A stretch of DNA of 64,000 bases from Actinokineospora enzanensis DSM 44649 (GCF_000374445.1 NZ_KB894418.1:91367-155366), one strand, 5' to 3'. Numbered from the stretch's first letter, positions 39,537-49,484 are shown. Notes: generated by a model not told the origin, from the letters alone. Program-made: numbers and translations.

Positions 39537-39706
39537 ATTGGGCTGCTGCTGTGTTTATTGGCTCGGCTCCGCCTCGCGGCGGGATCGCCTTTAGCCGGTC
39601 TCTTCCCGCCCGATCACGTGCGGCCCGGGGGCCGAACGTGATCGGGCGGGAAGAGACCGGCGCGATCCCGCGTGGTGGTCCAGTTAGGGGTGGCTGAGTT
39701 GGGGGG
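39537..39706 (+). repeat. Dispersed palindromic repeat, copy B
   Basis: About 170 nt similar to copy A at 25702-25898, same orientation. Outer arms GCGGGATCGC (39579-39588) and GCGATCCCGC (39662-39671), 22-nt inner arms 39594-39615 and 39640-39661 identical to copy A. The apical stem has ACGT/ACGT where copy A has CCA/TGG, so pairing is kept with different bases. It ends about 6 nt before the stop of the convergent dppF-like gene and begins 91 nt after leuA. Confidence 0.8.
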
Positions 39707-39711
39707 TGAGA

Positions 39712-40749
39712 TTAGGCCGCGTTCTCTGGGAAGTGGCAGGCTGCCTGGTGCCCGGGGGCCAGCTCGACCAGCGCGGGCTCCGTCGTCTTACAGACCTCCT
39801 GCGCCTTCCAGCACCGGGTATGGAACCGACACCCCGACGGCGGATTGATCGGGCTGGGCACATCCCCCTGCAACCGAATCCGCTCCCTCCGCTCCCGCCG
39901 CGAGGTATCCGGAATCGGCACCGCAGAGAGCAAAGCCACCGTGTAGGGATGCATCGGGCGCTCGTACAGCGAAGTCCGGTCGGCGATTTCCATGATCTTG
40001 CCCAGGTACATCACCGCGACCCGGTCGGAGACGTGGCGGACTACCGACAGGTCGTGCGCGATCATCACGTAGGTCAGGTCGAACTCGTTCTGCAGGTCCT
40101 CCAGCAGGTTTACCACCTGGGCCTGGATGGACACGTCCAGCGCGGACACCGGCTCGTCGGCGACGATCAGCTTGGGGCGCAGGGCGAGTGTGCGGGCGAT
40201 GCCGATGCGCTGTCGCTGGCCGCCGGAGAACTCGTGCGGGTAGCGGTTGTAGTGCTCGGGGTTGAGGCCGACCAGCTCCAGCAGGTCCTGCACGGCCTTC
40301 TTCACCCCGTTTTCGGTCTGCACCTTCTGCAGCCGGAACGGCGCGCCGACGATGGTGCCGACGGTGTGCCGGGGGTTCAGCGAGGAGTACGGGTCCTGGA
40401 AGATCATCTGCACGTCCCGGCGCAGCGGCCGCATGTCCGATGTGGACAGGTGGGAGATGTCCCGGCCGTCCAGCTGGATCCGGCCGCCGGTCGGCTCGAT
40501 CAGCCGGGTGAGCAGCCGACCGGTGGTGGTCTTGCCGCACCCGGACTCGCCGACCAGCGACAGCGTCTCGCCGCGTCGGACCGAGAAGGTCAGGCCGTCC
40601 ACCGCCTGCACCGCGCCCACCTGCCGTTGCAGCAGGCCGCGCCGGATCGGGAAGTGCTTCTGCAGGCCGTCGACGACCAGCAGGTCCTCGCCAAGGCGGC
40701 GCTCGGCCGCCGGACCGTCTGTCTGCGTGCTCACGGCGTCCTCACTCAC
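39712..40749 (-). CDS. dppF: Peptide ABC transporter ATP-binding protein, DppF/OppF type
   Basis: 345-residue ATPase subunit. Walker [10 protein letters not shown], signature SGGQRQR, Walker [13 protein letters not shown], and H-loop IAHDLS are all in order. The C-terminal oligopeptide-transport extension ends with Cys residues ([15 protein letters not shown]) that in related DppD/F proteins ligate a 4Fe-4S cluster. The GTG overlaps the upstream ATPase stop (GTGA). Powers di/oligopeptide import with the DppD-like partner. Last gene of the five-gene transporter operon. Confidence 0.92.
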   Translation of the reverse strand: MSEDAVSTQTDGPAAERRLGEDLLVVDGLQKHFPIRRGLLQRQVGAVQAVDGLTFSVRRGETLSLVGESGCGKTTTGRLLTRLIEPTGGRIQLDGRDISHLSTSDMRPLRRDVQMIFQDPYSSLNPRHTVGTIVGAPFRLQKVQTENGVKKAVQDLLELVGLNPEHYNRYPHEFSGGQRQRIGIARTLALRPKLIVADEPVSALDVSIQAQVVNLLEDLQNEFDLTYVMIAHDLSVVRHVSDRVAVMYLGKIMEIADRTSLYERPMHPYTVALLSAVPIPDTSRRERRERIRLQGDVPSPINPPSGCRFHTRCWKAQEVCKTTEPALVELAPGHQAACHFPENAA

Positions 40750-41825
40750 AGCTTCGGCCTGATCTCGGTGTCCCAGATGCGCATCCGGTCCTCGGCGCCC
40801 AGGTGGCAGGCGATGTGGTGACCGCCGCCGACGTCGCGGAACTCCGGCCGCACGGTGAAGCTGAGGTTGCCGTTGGTGCCCGCGTACGCGCAGCGCGGGT
40901 TGAACGGGCAGCCCTCCGGCACGTTGATGAGGCTCGGCGGGGTGCCCTTGATCGGCTGCAGGCGCTCGGTACGCTCACGGTCCAGCCGGGGCATCGAGCT
41001 GAGCAGGCCCCAGGTGTAGGGGTGCTGCGGGGTGTTGAAGATATCCGCGGCGGAGCTGTACTCCACCGCGCGCCCGGCGTACATGACCATGATGTCGTCC
41101 GCCAGCTCGGCGACCACGCCCAGGTCGTGGGTGATGATGACGACCGCGGAGTTGAACTCCTGTTGTAGGTCCCGGATCAGGTCCAGGATCTGCGCCTGCA
41201 CGGTCACGTCCAGCGCGGTGGTCGGCTCGTCCGCGATCAGCAGCTCCGGGTCACAGGACAGCGCCATCGCGATCATCGCGCGCTGCCGCATGCCGCCGGA
41301 GAACTGGTGCGGGTAGTCGTCCACCCGGGACGTGGGGTTCGGGATGCCGACCCGGTCCAGCAGGTCGATGGCGTGCTTGCGGGCCACCTTCTTGCTCACC
41401 GGGTTGTGGATCCGGTACGCCTCCACGATCTGCGTGCCAACGGTGTAGAAGGGGTGCATCGCGGACAGCGGGTCCTGGAAGATCATCGCCATCCGCTTGC
41501 CGCGCAGCTTGCGCACCCGGTCCGGGTTCATGCCCACCAGGTTCTGCCCGTCCAGCAGGATCTCGCCGGTGATCCGCGCGGTGCCCGCCTTGTGCAGGCC
41601 CATGATCGACAGGCTGGTCACGCTCTTGCCAGAGCCGGACTCGCCGACGATGCCGAGGGTGCGGCCGCGGTCGACCGAGAAGCTCAGATCGTCGACCGAC
41701 TTGACCACGCCGTCGTCGGTCGGGAAGTGCACGCGCAGCTCGCGCACCTGCAGGAACGGGGAGCCGGTCGCGGCGGGCCGGGGTTCGGCCGCGGCCGCGA
41801 GGGCGTCTTCGGGGTTCTGGCTCAC
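40746..41825 (-). CDS. dppD: Peptide ABC transporter ATP-binding protein, DppD/OppD type
   Basis: 359-residue ATPase subunit paired with DppF. Walker A GESGSGKS, signature SGGMRQR, Walker [14 protein letters not shown]-loop ITHDLG. The C-terminal peptide-transporter domain has [12 protein letters not shown] and ends HIACHLG, again a Cys-rich cluster-type tail. GTG at 41825 overlaps the dppB stop by 4 nt; the frame is open to 42509 only through dppB in another frame. The Ala-rich N-terminal ~20 residues precede the first strand. Confidence 0.92.
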   Translation of the reverse strand: MSQNPEDALAAAAEPRPAATGSPFLQVRELRVHFPTDDGVVKSVDDLSFSVDRGRTLGIVGESGSGKSVTSLSIMGLHKAGTARITGEILLDGQNLVGMNPDRVRKLRGKRMAMIFQDPLSAMHPFYTVGTQIVEAYRIHNPVSKKVARKHAIDLLDRVGIPNPTSRVDDYPHQFSGGMRQRAMIAMALSCDPELLIADEPTTALDVTVQAQILDLIRDLQQEFNSAVVIITHDLGVVAELADDIMVMYAGRAVEYSSAADIFNTPQHPYTWGLLSSMPRLDRERTERLQPIKGTPPSLINVPEGCPFNPRCAYAGTNGNLSFTVRPEFRDVGGGHHIACHLGAEDRMRIWDTEIRPKL

Positions 41826-42847
41826 TTCGCTCGCACCCTCGGGTCGACGACGGCGTACAGGAGGTCCACGACCAGGTTCGCGATCACGACGAAGAACGCC
41901 GCCAGGATCGTGACCCCCATGACCTTGGGCAGGTCGTAGTTGACGATGCCCTCGATGGCGTACTTGCCCAGGCCGGGCAGCGAGAACGCGCTCTCGGTGA
42001 GCACCGCGCCACCGAGCAGCAGGCCGACGTCGAGGCCGAAGATGGTCAGGATCGGGGTCAGCGCGCCGCGCAGCCCGTGTCGCACCACGACCGCGGGCTC
42101 GGCCAGGCCCTTGGCCCGCGCGGTGCGGATGAAGTCCTCGTTCATCGTCTCCAGCATCCCGGCCCTGGTGAGCCGCGCGTACTGGGCGGAGAACAGCAGC
42201 GCCAGGGTGATCCACGGCAGGATCAGGTTGTACGCCCACTGGCCGGGGTCGTCCGCGATATCGGTGTACGAGCCGCCGACCGCGGTCCAGCCCAGCCCGT
42301 AGCTGAAGATCGACAGCGACAGCAGGCCGGTGAAGAAGATCGGCAGCGACACGCCCGCGAGCGAGACGCCCATGGCGAGCCGGTCGAACACCGAGCCCCG
42401 GTACACCGCGGAGATCGTGCCGATGGTGATCCCGCCGAGCAGCCACAGCGTGGCGGCGCCGACGGCCAGCGACAGCGTCACCGGCAACCGGTCCATCAGG
42501 TCCGGCCACACCGGCTGGTAGGTGCGGAACGAATAGCCGAGGCAGGGGGCCGGGCAGTGTTCGATGCCGGAGCCGTAGTTGTAGTCGGCACCCGCGAAGA
42601 TGCCCTTCAACCAGCGCCAGTACTGCTCATACAGCGGGTCGTAGAAGCCGAGGTTCCGAGCCATGTCCCGGATGGTGTCGGGCGTGGCGGCGCGGCCGAC
42701 GTAGCGCGAGGCCAGGGTCTCCGGCGTGGCACCGAGCAGCCGCGGCATCAGGAAGAAGATCCCGAAGGTCACCATGCTGACGATGATCAGGAGCACGACC
42801 GCCGCGAACAGCCGCCTGATGATGTATGTGATCACAGTGGCCGGCAC
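41822..42847 (-). CDS. dppB: Peptide ABC transporter permease, DppB/OppB type
   Basis: 341-residue membrane subunit. N-terminal YIIRRLFAAVVLLIIVSMVTF begins helix I, a large periplasmic loop follows (with a Cys pair CPAPC), and then five more helices. The coupling (EAA) loop is MNEDFIRTARAKGLAEPAV, which contacts the ATPases. GTG at 42847 lies 2 nt after a 16-bp hairpin, leaving no room for a ribosome site outside the stem; GTG at 42835 is an alternative. Forms the channel with the DppC-like protein. Confidence 0.9.
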   Translation of the reverse strand: MPATVITYIIRRLFAAVVLLIIVSMVTFGIFFLMPRLLGATPETLASRYVGRAATPDTIRDMARNLGFYDPLYEQYWRWLKGIFAGADYNYGSGIEHCPAPCLGYSFRTYQPVWPDLMDRLPVTLSLAVGAATLWLLGGITIGTISAVYRGSVFDRLAMGVSLAGVSLPIFFTGLLSLSIFSYGLGWTAVGGSYTDIADDPGQWAYNLILPWITLALLFSAQYARLTRAGMLETMNEDFIRTARAKGLAEPAVVVRHGLRGALTPILTIFGLDVGLLLGGAVLTESAFSLPGLGKYAIEGIVNYDLPKVMGVTILAAFFVVIANLVVDLLYAVVDPRVRAK

Positions 42848-42848
42848 C

Positions 42849-42885
42849 GGCGGCGGGCCGGGGAGGTCGTCCCCGGCCCGCCGCC
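42849..42885 (-). promoter_or_regulatory. Intercistronic hairpin directly before dppB
   Basis: Perfect 16-bp stem (42849-42864 with 42870-42885), 5-nt loop. It lies between the binding-protein gene and dppB, where hairpins often reduce expression of membrane subunits relative to the binding protein by partial termination or by protecting the upstream mRNA. It ends 1 nt before the dppB start. Confidence 0.7.
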
Positions 42886-42929
42886 TGTCGCCTTCACCTG
42901 CCTATCTAGGGACAGAGTCGACGGGAGAC

Positions 42930-44702
42930 TTACGCCATGCCAAGCGAGAGGTAGTCGTACATGCCGTAGGCCTCGCTGACGAAGACGTTCGTCAGGCCCT
43001 TGCCGCGCAGCAGCAGGCTCTTGCCGTGCACACCGGGCAGGATGACCGCCTCTTCCATGACCCGCTTGTCGATCGCCGACCAGTCGCCCTCGCGCTTGGA
43101 CTTGTCGGTCTCGCTGACCGCCTTGTCCAGCATCTGGTCGACCTCGGGGATGCGCACGGAGGTGTTGGTGGAACCACCGGTCTCCCGGATCACACGGCTG
43201 TCGACCAGCTCGGCGAGGAAGCCGTAGCCGTCGTTCCAGTCGGCCATCCAGCCGTTCTGCACCAGGCCAAGGTTGTTCGCGCGGACGAACGGCGGGTTGC
43301 CCGCGAACTGCGAGAAGTAGTCACCGCTCGGGTACGCCTTCAGGGTCAGCTTGATGCCTGCGCGGCCGAGCGACTGCTGCAGCGCCTCGGCGGTCGCCTT
43401 CTCCCGCGGCCGGTCGGAGCGGTAGCCGATGTTGGTCTCGAAGCCGTCCGCGTGCCCGCACTCGGCCAGCTTCTCCTTGGCCTTGGCCACATCGCCCTTG
43501 TTGTCCGGGCCAGCCGGGTACAGGTCGAACTTCTGCGCGCCCGGCACGGCGGGCGGCATCAGCTGGGTCGCGATGTCACCGCCGGAGAACGGGCCGCCGA
43601 ACGCGGTCTGGTAGGCGGTGCGGTCCGCGGCGTACTCGACCGCCTCGCGGCAGGCCTTGTTGTCGAACGGCGCGACCGTCGGGTTGATGCCGGTGTACCA
43701 GAGCCGCGTGGTGGACGGGTTGTCCGCCTGGCCCTTCAGCGTCGGGTCGCCGAGCACCCGGCTCAGCGAGGCCGCCTGCACGCCGGTGCCCTGCACGTCG
43801 ACCTGGACGTCGCCCTGGATCAGGCGGTTGTCGATGTCGTCGGCGTTGACGTTCATGCTGACCTCGTAACCGTCCGGCAGCGCCTTGCGGTTCGGGTCGG
43901 TTGCGGCGTCCCACTGGTCGTTGCGGACCAGCTTGAAGCCCTTGTCGATCTCGTTGGTGGAGAACTTGTACGGGCCCGTGGCGAGCACGTGCTCCTTGTA
44001 CTTCTTGCCGGTGTCCTTGGCCTCCTGGACCGGGGCCGTCTGCGGGATCATGGCGAAGTAGTCGAAGCCGCCGAATGACGCCTTGAGGTGGAAGACGATG
44101 GTGCTGTCGTCCGGGGTCTCGATCGCCGAGTCGGTGTTGGCGTCCTTGTTCTTGTACGGGCCCTGGTAGCCGTCCGGCCAGGCAAGGGTGTTCTTGAAGT
44201 AGGAGGGCCCGTTGGGCAGCACCTCCTTGTCGATCGACCTGAGCACGCCGTACTTGACGTCCTTCGAGGTGACCGGGGTGCCGTCCTCGAACTTGACACC
44301 CTTGCGCAGCTTGTAGGTCCAGGTCTTGCCGCCGTCGCTGGGAACGCCGAGCGACTCGGCCAGGTCCGGCACGAGCTCCGCGGAACCCTTGCCGGCCGCG
44401 GGCTTGAACATCGTCAGCGACCGGGTGTAGAGGCGGGCGAAGTTCCAGCTGTAGGCGTAGTAGGTGTCACCGGGGTCGACCGAATCCCACTTGTCGGCGT
44501 TGGCGACCTTGATGACGCCGCCCTTCTTGTCCGACGGGTTGAAGACCTGCCCGAGTGCCGCGTTGAAGGCGGCGGTGGTGCTGCTCCCGCCGCTCCCGTT
44601 GGTGCTGCCGCCGGTGCTGGTGCTGCCGCCACCACAGGCGGAGAGCCCCATCACGACAGCCGCGCCCGCGGCGACCGCGGTAACCACGCGCTTGCTGTTC
44701 AT
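42930..44702 (-). CDS. dppA: Peptide ABC transporter substrate-binding lipoprotein (SBP family 5)
   Basis: 590-residue lipoprotein that captures peptides outside the membrane. Signal peptide MNSKRVVTAVAAGAAVVMGL with lipobox LSAC (Cys23), then a Gly/Ser/Thr linker. The SBP_bac_5 fold shows YTRSLTMFKP, YKLRKGVKFEDGTPVTSKDV and LRKGVKFEDG, typical of dipeptide/oligopeptide-binding proteins. Located between dppC (upstream) and dppB. Could instead bind other small ligands such as nickel complexes, but the matching ATPases favour peptides. Confidence 0.92.
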   Translation of the reverse strand: MNSKRVVTAVAAGAAVVMGLSACGGGSTSTGGSTNGSGGSSTTAAFNAALGQVFNPSDKKGGVIKVANADKWDSVDPGDTYYAYSWNFARLYTRSLTMFKPAAGKGSAELVPDLAESLGVPSDGGKTWTYKLRKGVKFEDGTPVTSKDVKYGVLRSIDKEVLPNGPSYFKNTLAWPDGYQGPYKNKDANTDSAIETPDDSTIVFHLKASFGGFDYFAMIPQTAPVQEAKDTGKKYKEHVLATGPYKFSTNEIDKGFKLVRNDQWDAATDPNRKALPDGYEVSMNVNADDIDNRLIQGDVQVDVQGTGVQAASLSRVLGDPTLKGQADNPSTTRLWYTGINPTVAPFDNKACREAVEYAADRTAYQTAFGGPFSGGDIATQLMPPAVPGAQKFDLYPAGPDNKGDVAKAKEKLAECGHADGFETNIGYRSDRPREKATAEALQQSLGRAGIKLTLKAYPSGDYFSQFAGNPPFVRANNLGLVQNGWMADWNDGYGFLAELVDSRVIRETGGSTNTSVRIPEVDQMLDKAVSETDKSKREGDWSAIDKRVMEEAVILPGVHGKSLLLRGKGLTNVFVSEAYGMYDYLSLGMA

Positions 44703-44763
44703 AGTGCTGTTGCACCCTTTCTTTCAGGAGCGAACCGAGACACCGGTAAGTGCTGCGGATTCC

Positions 44764-45768
44764 CTAACGAGCACGGGGGTCGAGAGCGTCGCGCAGGCCG
44801 TCGCCGAAGAGGTTGAACGCCAGCACGGTGATGAAGATCGCCACGCCGGGCCAGAGCATGAAGTGCGGCAACGTGTAGAAGCGCGAGGCCTCGGAGAGCA
44901 TGCCGCCCCAGGTGGCGGTCGGGGCGTTGATGCCGACCCCGAGGAACGACAGCGCCGATTCGAAGAGGATGTTCGTCGGGATCAGCAGCGTGGCGTACAC
45001 CAGGATCGGTGCGACCAGGTTCGGCAGCAGCTCCCGGACCAGGATGTACGGGCCGCGCGCGCCGAGGCTGCGAGCGGCGTCGACGAACTCGCGCTCGCGC
45101 AGCGACAGCGTCTGCCCGCGCACGATCCGGCCGATGTAGGGCCAGTTGAAGAAGCCGATGATGAAGATCAGCATGCCGATCCGGACCATCTCCGGCGGCA
45201 GGCCGAGGATCGAGTCGGGCAGCACGCCGACCAGCGCCATCGCGAAGACCAGCAGCGGGAACGCCAGGAACACGTCCATCGCCCGGCTGATCAGGGTGTC
45301 CACCCAGCCGCCGAAGTACCCGGCGATCACGCCGAGGGTGGTGCCGATGAGCACCGACAGCACGGTGGACAGGGTCGCGATGAGCAGCGAGATCCAGGCC
45401 CCGGCGAAGATCCGGGAGAAGATGTCGCGGCCGTTGACCGGCTCCACGCCGAGCGGGTGCTCAGGGCTCATGCCGCCGAACGTGCCAAGCGGGACCAGCG
45501 TGCCGTTCTGGGTGTCGATCAGGTCCTGGTGGAACTCGTTGGGGTGCACCACGCCGAAGACCCGGTCGAGCAGCAGACCGGCGACGGCGAACAGGATGAG
45601 CAGGACGATCACCACGGCGCCGCCCATGGCGACCTTGTCGCGTTTGAGCCGCAGCCAGGCGATCTGACCGAGCGAGCGGCCCTGGATGGCCTTGCCGCTC
45701 ATGCCGTGCAACGTCGCCTCCGGGTCCGCCGACGCGGCCGATCCGGTGACCTCGGGAGGAGCCGTCAT
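44764..45768 (-). CDS. dppC: Peptide ABC transporter permease, DppC/OppC type
   Basis: 334-residue membrane subunit. A polar N-terminal ~50 residues with QIAWLRLKRDKVAMGG (the OppC N-terminal domain) precedes the first helix. Six helices follow, with the coupling loop REREFVDAARSLGARGPYIL. First gene of the transporter operon (dppC, dppA, dppB, dppD, dppF), an order unlike the usual A-B-C-D-F. The ATG shares bases with the stop of a small upstream reading frame (ATGA), and no strong ribosome site is seen, so its translation may be coupled. Confidence 0.9.
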   Translation of the reverse strand: MTAPPEVTGSAASADPEATLHGMSGKAIQGRSLGQIAWLRLKRDKVAMGGAVVIVLLILFAVAGLLLDRVFGVVHPNEFHQDLIDTQNGTLVPLGTFGGMSPEHPLGVEPVNGRDIFSRIFAGAWISLLIATLSTVLSVLIGTTLGVIAGYFGGWVDTLISRAMDVFLAFPLLVFAMALVGVLPDSILGLPPEMVRIGMLIFIIGFFNWPYIGRIVRGQTLSLREREFVDAARSLGARGPYILVRELLPNLVAPILVYATLLIPTNILFESALSFLGVGINAPTATWGGMLSEASRFYTLPHFMLWPGVAIFITVLAFNLFGDGLRDALDPRAR

Positions 45769-45866
45769 GCCGCCGACCGCCCCGGTCCGGGCGCCTGCGC
45801 GACGAGTCGCCTACCGCCGTCGTTGGCGGTCTGCCGACCAAGTCGCGCGGATCGCTGGTAAGCCAT
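45765..45866 (-). CDS. Possible 33-residue upstream ORF coupled to dppC
   Basis: Starts ATG at 45866 with GAGGAG about 7 nt upstream and ends TGA overlapping the dppC ATG by 4 nt. The peptide is Arg/Gly-rich, begins MAYQRSARLGRQ and shows no recognised family. It may only serve to bring ribosomes to dppC. Low coding evidence. Confidence 0.35.
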   Translation of the reverse strand: MAYQRSARLGRQTANDGGRRLVAQAPGPGRSAA

Positions 45867-46090
45867 CGCGCACTCCTCGTGTGTTCCGGAATCAGCTCAG
45901 GTCACTGGCTCCGGGATCGCACCATGTGGTGGCAGACCATAGCCGTTTCTGTGTGCACCCTTCAGCCACCGCAGGTCACGATCCGGCCAATAGCCGCACT
46001 CAGAATCACCAGGGCGCACATTTTCATGCACAGCGGGTGACATTCGGCGGCATCGTGTCCGCTGAACGGACGGCAGAGCGAAGTGAGCGG
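45867..46090. other. Intergenic region upstream of transporter operon
   Basis: Should contain the promoter of the peptide-transporter operon (minus strand). I see no clear -35/-10 pair or operator. The right end touches the kinase stop codon. Confidence 0.4.
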
Positions 46091-46639
46091 TCACACAGTC
46101 ACAGTGATCGAGGCCCGGGACCGGGTCCGGTCCACGGCGAACCAGCCCGCCTCGAACCGCTGCCACCGCACCAGTTCCGCGCGACTGGACTCCCCGTCCC
46201 GCCGTACCGCGCGCGCGAGCCGCTCGGCGGGGTCGGGGAGGTCGCACCAGACCAGTTCGGACAGGACGTCCGCGATCGACCGCCGCCCGGCCGAAACCCC
46301 TTCCAGCACAAGCGTTCGCACCGGTTCGATGTCGACCCACTCGCCCGGCTCGGGGACGCCGTCGACCCACCGGGTACGCCGATAGCGACCAGGCCGTCCC
46401 ATCGCGAACGGGACGAGGACACCCGTATGCAGTCGTGGCCACCAGGAGACCGGGTCATCCCAGGTGGCGAACTCGTCGGTGGACACGACGTGGGCACCGC
46501 TCAACCGGGACACCAGCGCGGCCGCCACCGTGGACTTTCCGGAACCGGATGGCCCATCCACGGCGACCAGCCGCACGCCGCCCAACCGGGCGGGCGCGCG
46601 CTCGATCCGCGCGGCGATGGAATCGCCGTCAGGCGTCAT
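46091..46639 (-). CDS. Uridine-kinase-like P-loop protein
   Basis: 182-residue NTP-binding protein of the uridine/nucleoside kinase-like group. Walker A GPSGSGKST at about 29-37, then STDEFATWDDPVSWWPRL (acidic metal/substrate motif), TLVLEGVSAGR as Walker B strand and a basic lid ERLARAVRRDGE. Probably phosphorylates a small molecule; the substrate is unknown. ATG at 46639 is 20 nt after the recR stop in an AT-rich spacer, so it is likely the last gene of the ebfC-recR unit. Confidence 0.78.
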   Translation of the reverse strand: MTPDGDSIAARIERAPARLGGVRLVAVDGPSGSGKSTVAAALVSRLSGAHVVSTDEFATWDDPVSWWPRLHTGVLVPFAMGRPGRYRRTRWVDGVPEPGEWVDIEPVRTLVLEGVSAGRRSIADVLSELVWCDLPDPAERLARAVRRDGESSRAELVRWQRFEAGWFAVDRTRSRASITVTV

Positions 46640-46659
46640 TTACCAGAATTACCAATTAT

Positions 46660-47256
46660 TCAGACCGCGCGGCGACCGGAGAGGGCGCGGCCAAGCGTCA
46701 GCTCGTCGGCGAACTCCAGATCGCCGCCCATCGGCAGGCCGGAGGCCAACCGGGTGACGGTGAGCCCGGGGAAGTCGCGCAGCATGCGGACCAGGTAGGT
46801 GGCCGTGGCCTCGCCCTCGGTGTTCGGGTCCATGGCCAGGATGACCTCGGTGACCTCCTGCGCTGAGATCCGGGACAGCAGCTGCCGGATGCGCAGCTGC
46901 TCCGGCCCGATCCCGGACAACGGGTCCAGCGCGCCGCCGAGCACGTGGTAGCGACCCTTGAACTCGCGGGTGCGCTCGATCGCCAGGACGTCCTTGGGCT
47001 CCTCGACCACGCACACGGCGGTCGGGTCGCGGCGGGCGTCGCGGCAGATGCGGCAGGTGGCCTCCTCGGAGACGTTGCCGCAGATGTCGCAGAAGACCAC
47101 GCCCTCCTTGACCTTCTGCAACGCCTCCTGCAACCGGGTGACATCGGCCGGTTCGGCGGCGAGCAGGTGGAAGGCGATCCGCTGGGCGCTCTTCGGACCG
47201 ACGCCGGGGAGCCTGCCGAGCTCGTCGATCAGGTCTTGGACCGGTCCCTCGTACAA
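46660..47256 (-). CDS. recR: Recombination mediator protein RecR
   Basis: 198-residue RecR, which with RecO loads RecA at gaps. Starts [20 protein letters not shown] (TTG start, required by the conserved N-terminus), with the helix-hairpin-helix [15 protein letters not shown], zinc finger C-x2-C...C-x2-C (CDIC, CRIC), and Toprim motif VEEPKD...DPNTEGE. 7 nt downstream of ebfC. The ebfC-recR pair is widely conserved. Confidence 0.95.
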   Translation of the reverse strand: MYEGPVQDLIDELGRLPGVGPKSAQRIAFHLLAAEPADVTRLQEALQKVKEGVVFCDICGNVSEEATCRICRDARRDPTAVCVVEEPKDVLAIERTREFKGRYHVLGGALDPLSGIGPEQLRIRQLLSRISAQEVTEVILAMDPNTEGEATATYLVRMLRDFPGLTVTRLASGLPMGGDLEFADELTLGRALSGRRAV

Positions 47257-47263
47257 CCGGACC

Positions 47264-47602
47264 TCACATGCCCGGCAGGCCGAGCCCGCCGCCCAGGCCG
47301 CCCGCGAGCGGACCCATCGTGTCCTCGGCCAGCTTCTGCGCGTTGCCGCTCGCGTCCCGGACCGCGGCGACCACCAGGTCGGCCAGCGTCTCGGTGTCCT
47401 CCGGGTCGACCACCTTGGGGTCGATCACCAGGGCCTTCAGCTCGCCTGCGCCGGACACGGTCGCGGTGACGAGGCCGCCGCCCGCGCTGCCGGTGACCTC
47501 GGCGTCTGCCAGCTCCTGTTGCGCGGCGAGCAGCTGTTCCTGCATCTTCTGCGCTTGGGCCAGGATCTGCTGCATGTCGGGTGCGCCGCCTCCAGGAAAC
47601 AC
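47264..47602 (-). CDS. ebfC: YbaB/EbfC nucleoid-associated protein
   Basis: 112-residue DNA-binding protein that coats the nucleoid as a dimer. [22 protein letters not shown] forms the long helix (given in part), then the tweezers-like beta sheet [14 protein letters not shown] and [12 protein letters not shown]. The start is GTG at 47602, giving [12 protein letters not shown], like the PGG-type N-terminus of mycobacterial homologues, with GAGGGG upstream. The C-terminus is Gly/Leu-rich. Cotranscribed with recR. Confidence 0.92.
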   Translation of the reverse strand: MFPGGGAPDMQQILAQAQKMQEQLLAAQQELADAEVTGSAGGGLVTATVSGAGELKALVIDPKVVDPEDTETLADLVVAAVRDASGNAQKLAEDTMGPLAGGLGGGLGLPGM

Positions 47603-47672
47603 CGCGGCCCCTCTCGTCTCGGGTTGGTGCCACCTCCAGCTTAGATGCCCGCCACTGTGGCATCGTGGGCGC

Positions 47673-48563
47673 GTGCTGACTCGACGCGCGGCGGCCCTCG
47701 GCCTCGGCTGCGCCCTCGTGATCGCGTTGTCCGCCTGCGGCGACCAGTCCGCCGCCCCACCGGCCACGGCACCGACGGCGACACCCGGGTCCACCGCGGT
47801 GACCACGACCTTCACCACCGAGAACACGACCGCACTACCCACGATGGCCCCGTCGACAACCACGACGACAGTCCCGACGACCACCACGACCGCGAAGGCC
47901 GCGCGGCCGGTGGCGGCGGGGAAGACGGTGGTCCTCGACCCCGGCCACAACGGCGCCAACGCGAGCAACCCGGCGGAGATCAACCGCCTGGTCCCGGCGG
48001 GCCGCGGCCGCACGAAGCCGTGCAACACCACCGGCACCGCCACCAATGCCGGCTACCCGGAGCACGCCTTCACCTGGGACCTGGCCATCCGCGTCCGGGA
48101 CGCGCTGACCGCTCGGGGCGTCGCGGTGATCATGACCCGGCCGGACGACAAGGGCATCGGCCCGTGCGTGGACAAGCGCGCCGCCATCGGCAACGACTCC
48201 GGCGCCACCGCGGTCGTCTCACTGCACGCCGACGGCTCCACCTCGGCGGGCGCGCACGGCTTCCACATCGCCTACTCCGCACCGCCGCTCAACGCCGCCC
48301 AGGGCGAGCCGTCCCTGCGACTGGCCCGGGTACTGCGCGACGCCATGGTGGCCGGGGGCCTGCCCACCTCCAACTACATCGGTTCCCAGGGCCTGTCCCC
48401 GCGCGACGACCTGGGCGGCCTCAACCTGTCGACCCGCCCGATCGCCCTGGTCGAGTGCGGGAACATGCGGGACGCGGCGGAGGCGGCGACGCTCTCCAGC
48501 CCGGCGGGACGGCAGCGCTACGCGGAGGCCATCGCCAACGGGATCCTCGAATATCTCGGCTGA
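47673..48563 (+). CDS. N-acetylmuramoyl-L-alanine amidase (Rv3717-like), lipoprotein
   Basis: 296-residue peptidoglycan amidase. Signal peptide with lipobox ALSAC (Cys22), a Thr/Ala/Pro-rich linker of ~50 residues, then the Amidase_3 domain: zinc ligands H in VLDPGHNG, E in NAGYPEHAF and H in VSLHADGS, and catalytic Glu in ALVECGNM. Cleaves the bond between muramic acid and the stem peptide, for septum splitting or recycling. GTG at 47673. Divergent from ebfC-recR, the same order as Rv3715c-Rv3717. The open frame upstream of 47673 is not coding. Confidence 0.9.
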   Translation: MLTRRAAALGLGCALVIALSACGDQSAAPPATAPTATPGSTAVTTTFTTENTTALPTMAPSTTTTTVPTTTTTAKAARPVAAGKTVVLDPGHNGANASNPAEINRLVPAGRGRTKPCNTTGTATNAGYPEHAFTWDLAIRVRDALTARGVAVIMTRPDDKGIGPCVDKRAAIGNDSGATAVVSLHADGSTSAGAHGFHIAYSAPPLNAAQGEPSLRLARVLRDAMVAGGLPTSNYIGSQGLSPRDDLGGLNLSTRPIALVECGNMRDAAEAATLSSPAGRQRYAEAIANGILEYLG

Positions 48564-48587
48564 CCGCGCTGTGCCAAGGTTGAGATC

Positions 48588-49484
48588 ATGGCCGGGATGC
48601 GGGTGCTCGACGTCGATGAACAGGGACGGCTACTCGTCGCGGTGACCGACGGTGACCAAGTTCGGCTGGTCGAGCTCGCCAAGGGGCGCCGCGCGGAACT
48701 CACCGCGGCCACCGGGCTGACCGCGGCGAAGTACCTGCCGGGGGAACGCCTGGTCGTGATCCAACACGGTGATCCGGCGCAGCTGAGCCTGCTGCGCGTC
48801 GGCAAGCGGATCACGCCGTTGATGGGGTCGACCGGACACGCCACCGAACTGCTCGGCGTCCTGCCGGGGCGGATCGTGTACCGCACCAACCGACGACACC
48901 GACTCCTCTACAGCATCGTCATCCGCAACGTGCTGTTCGGCGAAGAGGTCGCGGTCTATGACCGGGGCGGCGCGGTGATCGAGGCCGCGGTCAGCCCCAA
49001 CAGCCGCTACATCGCGATCCGACTACCGCGCAAACTGGTGCTCGTGGACACCATGCCGGTCACCGAGGACGACCACGTCCGGCTGATCTCACCGGAACCC
49101 GCCGAACGCGGCAGGCGAAACCTGCGCTGGCTACCGGACTCCGCCCGTCTGATCGCCACCGAGTACGACGAGGACTCCACCCGGATCGTCCGCTACGACG
49201 TGGCAAGCGAAAGCTGGCACCCGGTCGCGGTCTCTCTCCCCACCAACAGCACGGGCTGGGTCGCCCCGGACGGCAGGCGAATCGCGATCGCGAGTGGAAC
49301 GACCCTGATGTTCCACCAAACCGACAACGGCCGATTCCTCCGCTCGGCAGAACTCCCGGCCCCCATCGCCGAAGACGCCTTCCTGTGGTCCCCCGACTCC
49401 AGGTCGGTCGCCGTGAGCACGGTGACCGGCGAGATCGCCGTCGTACAGGCGGACTCCGCCGCCCTCACCCAGATCCCCAGCTGA
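48588..49484 (+). CDS. Beta-propeller-like protein of unknown function
   Basis: 298-residue protein composed of short beta repeats resembling a WD40/TolB-type propeller: GRLLVAVTDGDQVRLVEL, LRWLPDSARLIATEYDE and LWSPDSRSVAVSTVTGE show the W-x-PD-S-x3-A pattern. No signal peptide or membrane segment. Possibly a protein-interaction scaffold. 24 nt after the amidase stop, so likely in the same transcript. Function unknown. Confidence 0.65.
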   Translation: MAGMRVLDVDEQGRLLVAVTDGDQVRLVELAKGRRAELTAATGLTAAKYLPGERLVVIQHGDPAQLSLLRVGKRITPLMGSTGHATELLGVLPGRIVYRTNRRHRLLYSIVIRNVLFGEEVAVYDRGGAVIEAAVSPNSRYIAIRLPRKLVLVDTMPVTEDDHVRLISPEPAERGRRNLRWLPDSARLIATEYDEDSTRIVRYDVASESWHPVAVSLPTNSTGWVAPDGRRIAIASGTTLMFHQTDNGRFLRSAELPAPIAEDAFLWSPDSRSVAVSTVTGEIAVVQADSAALTQIPS

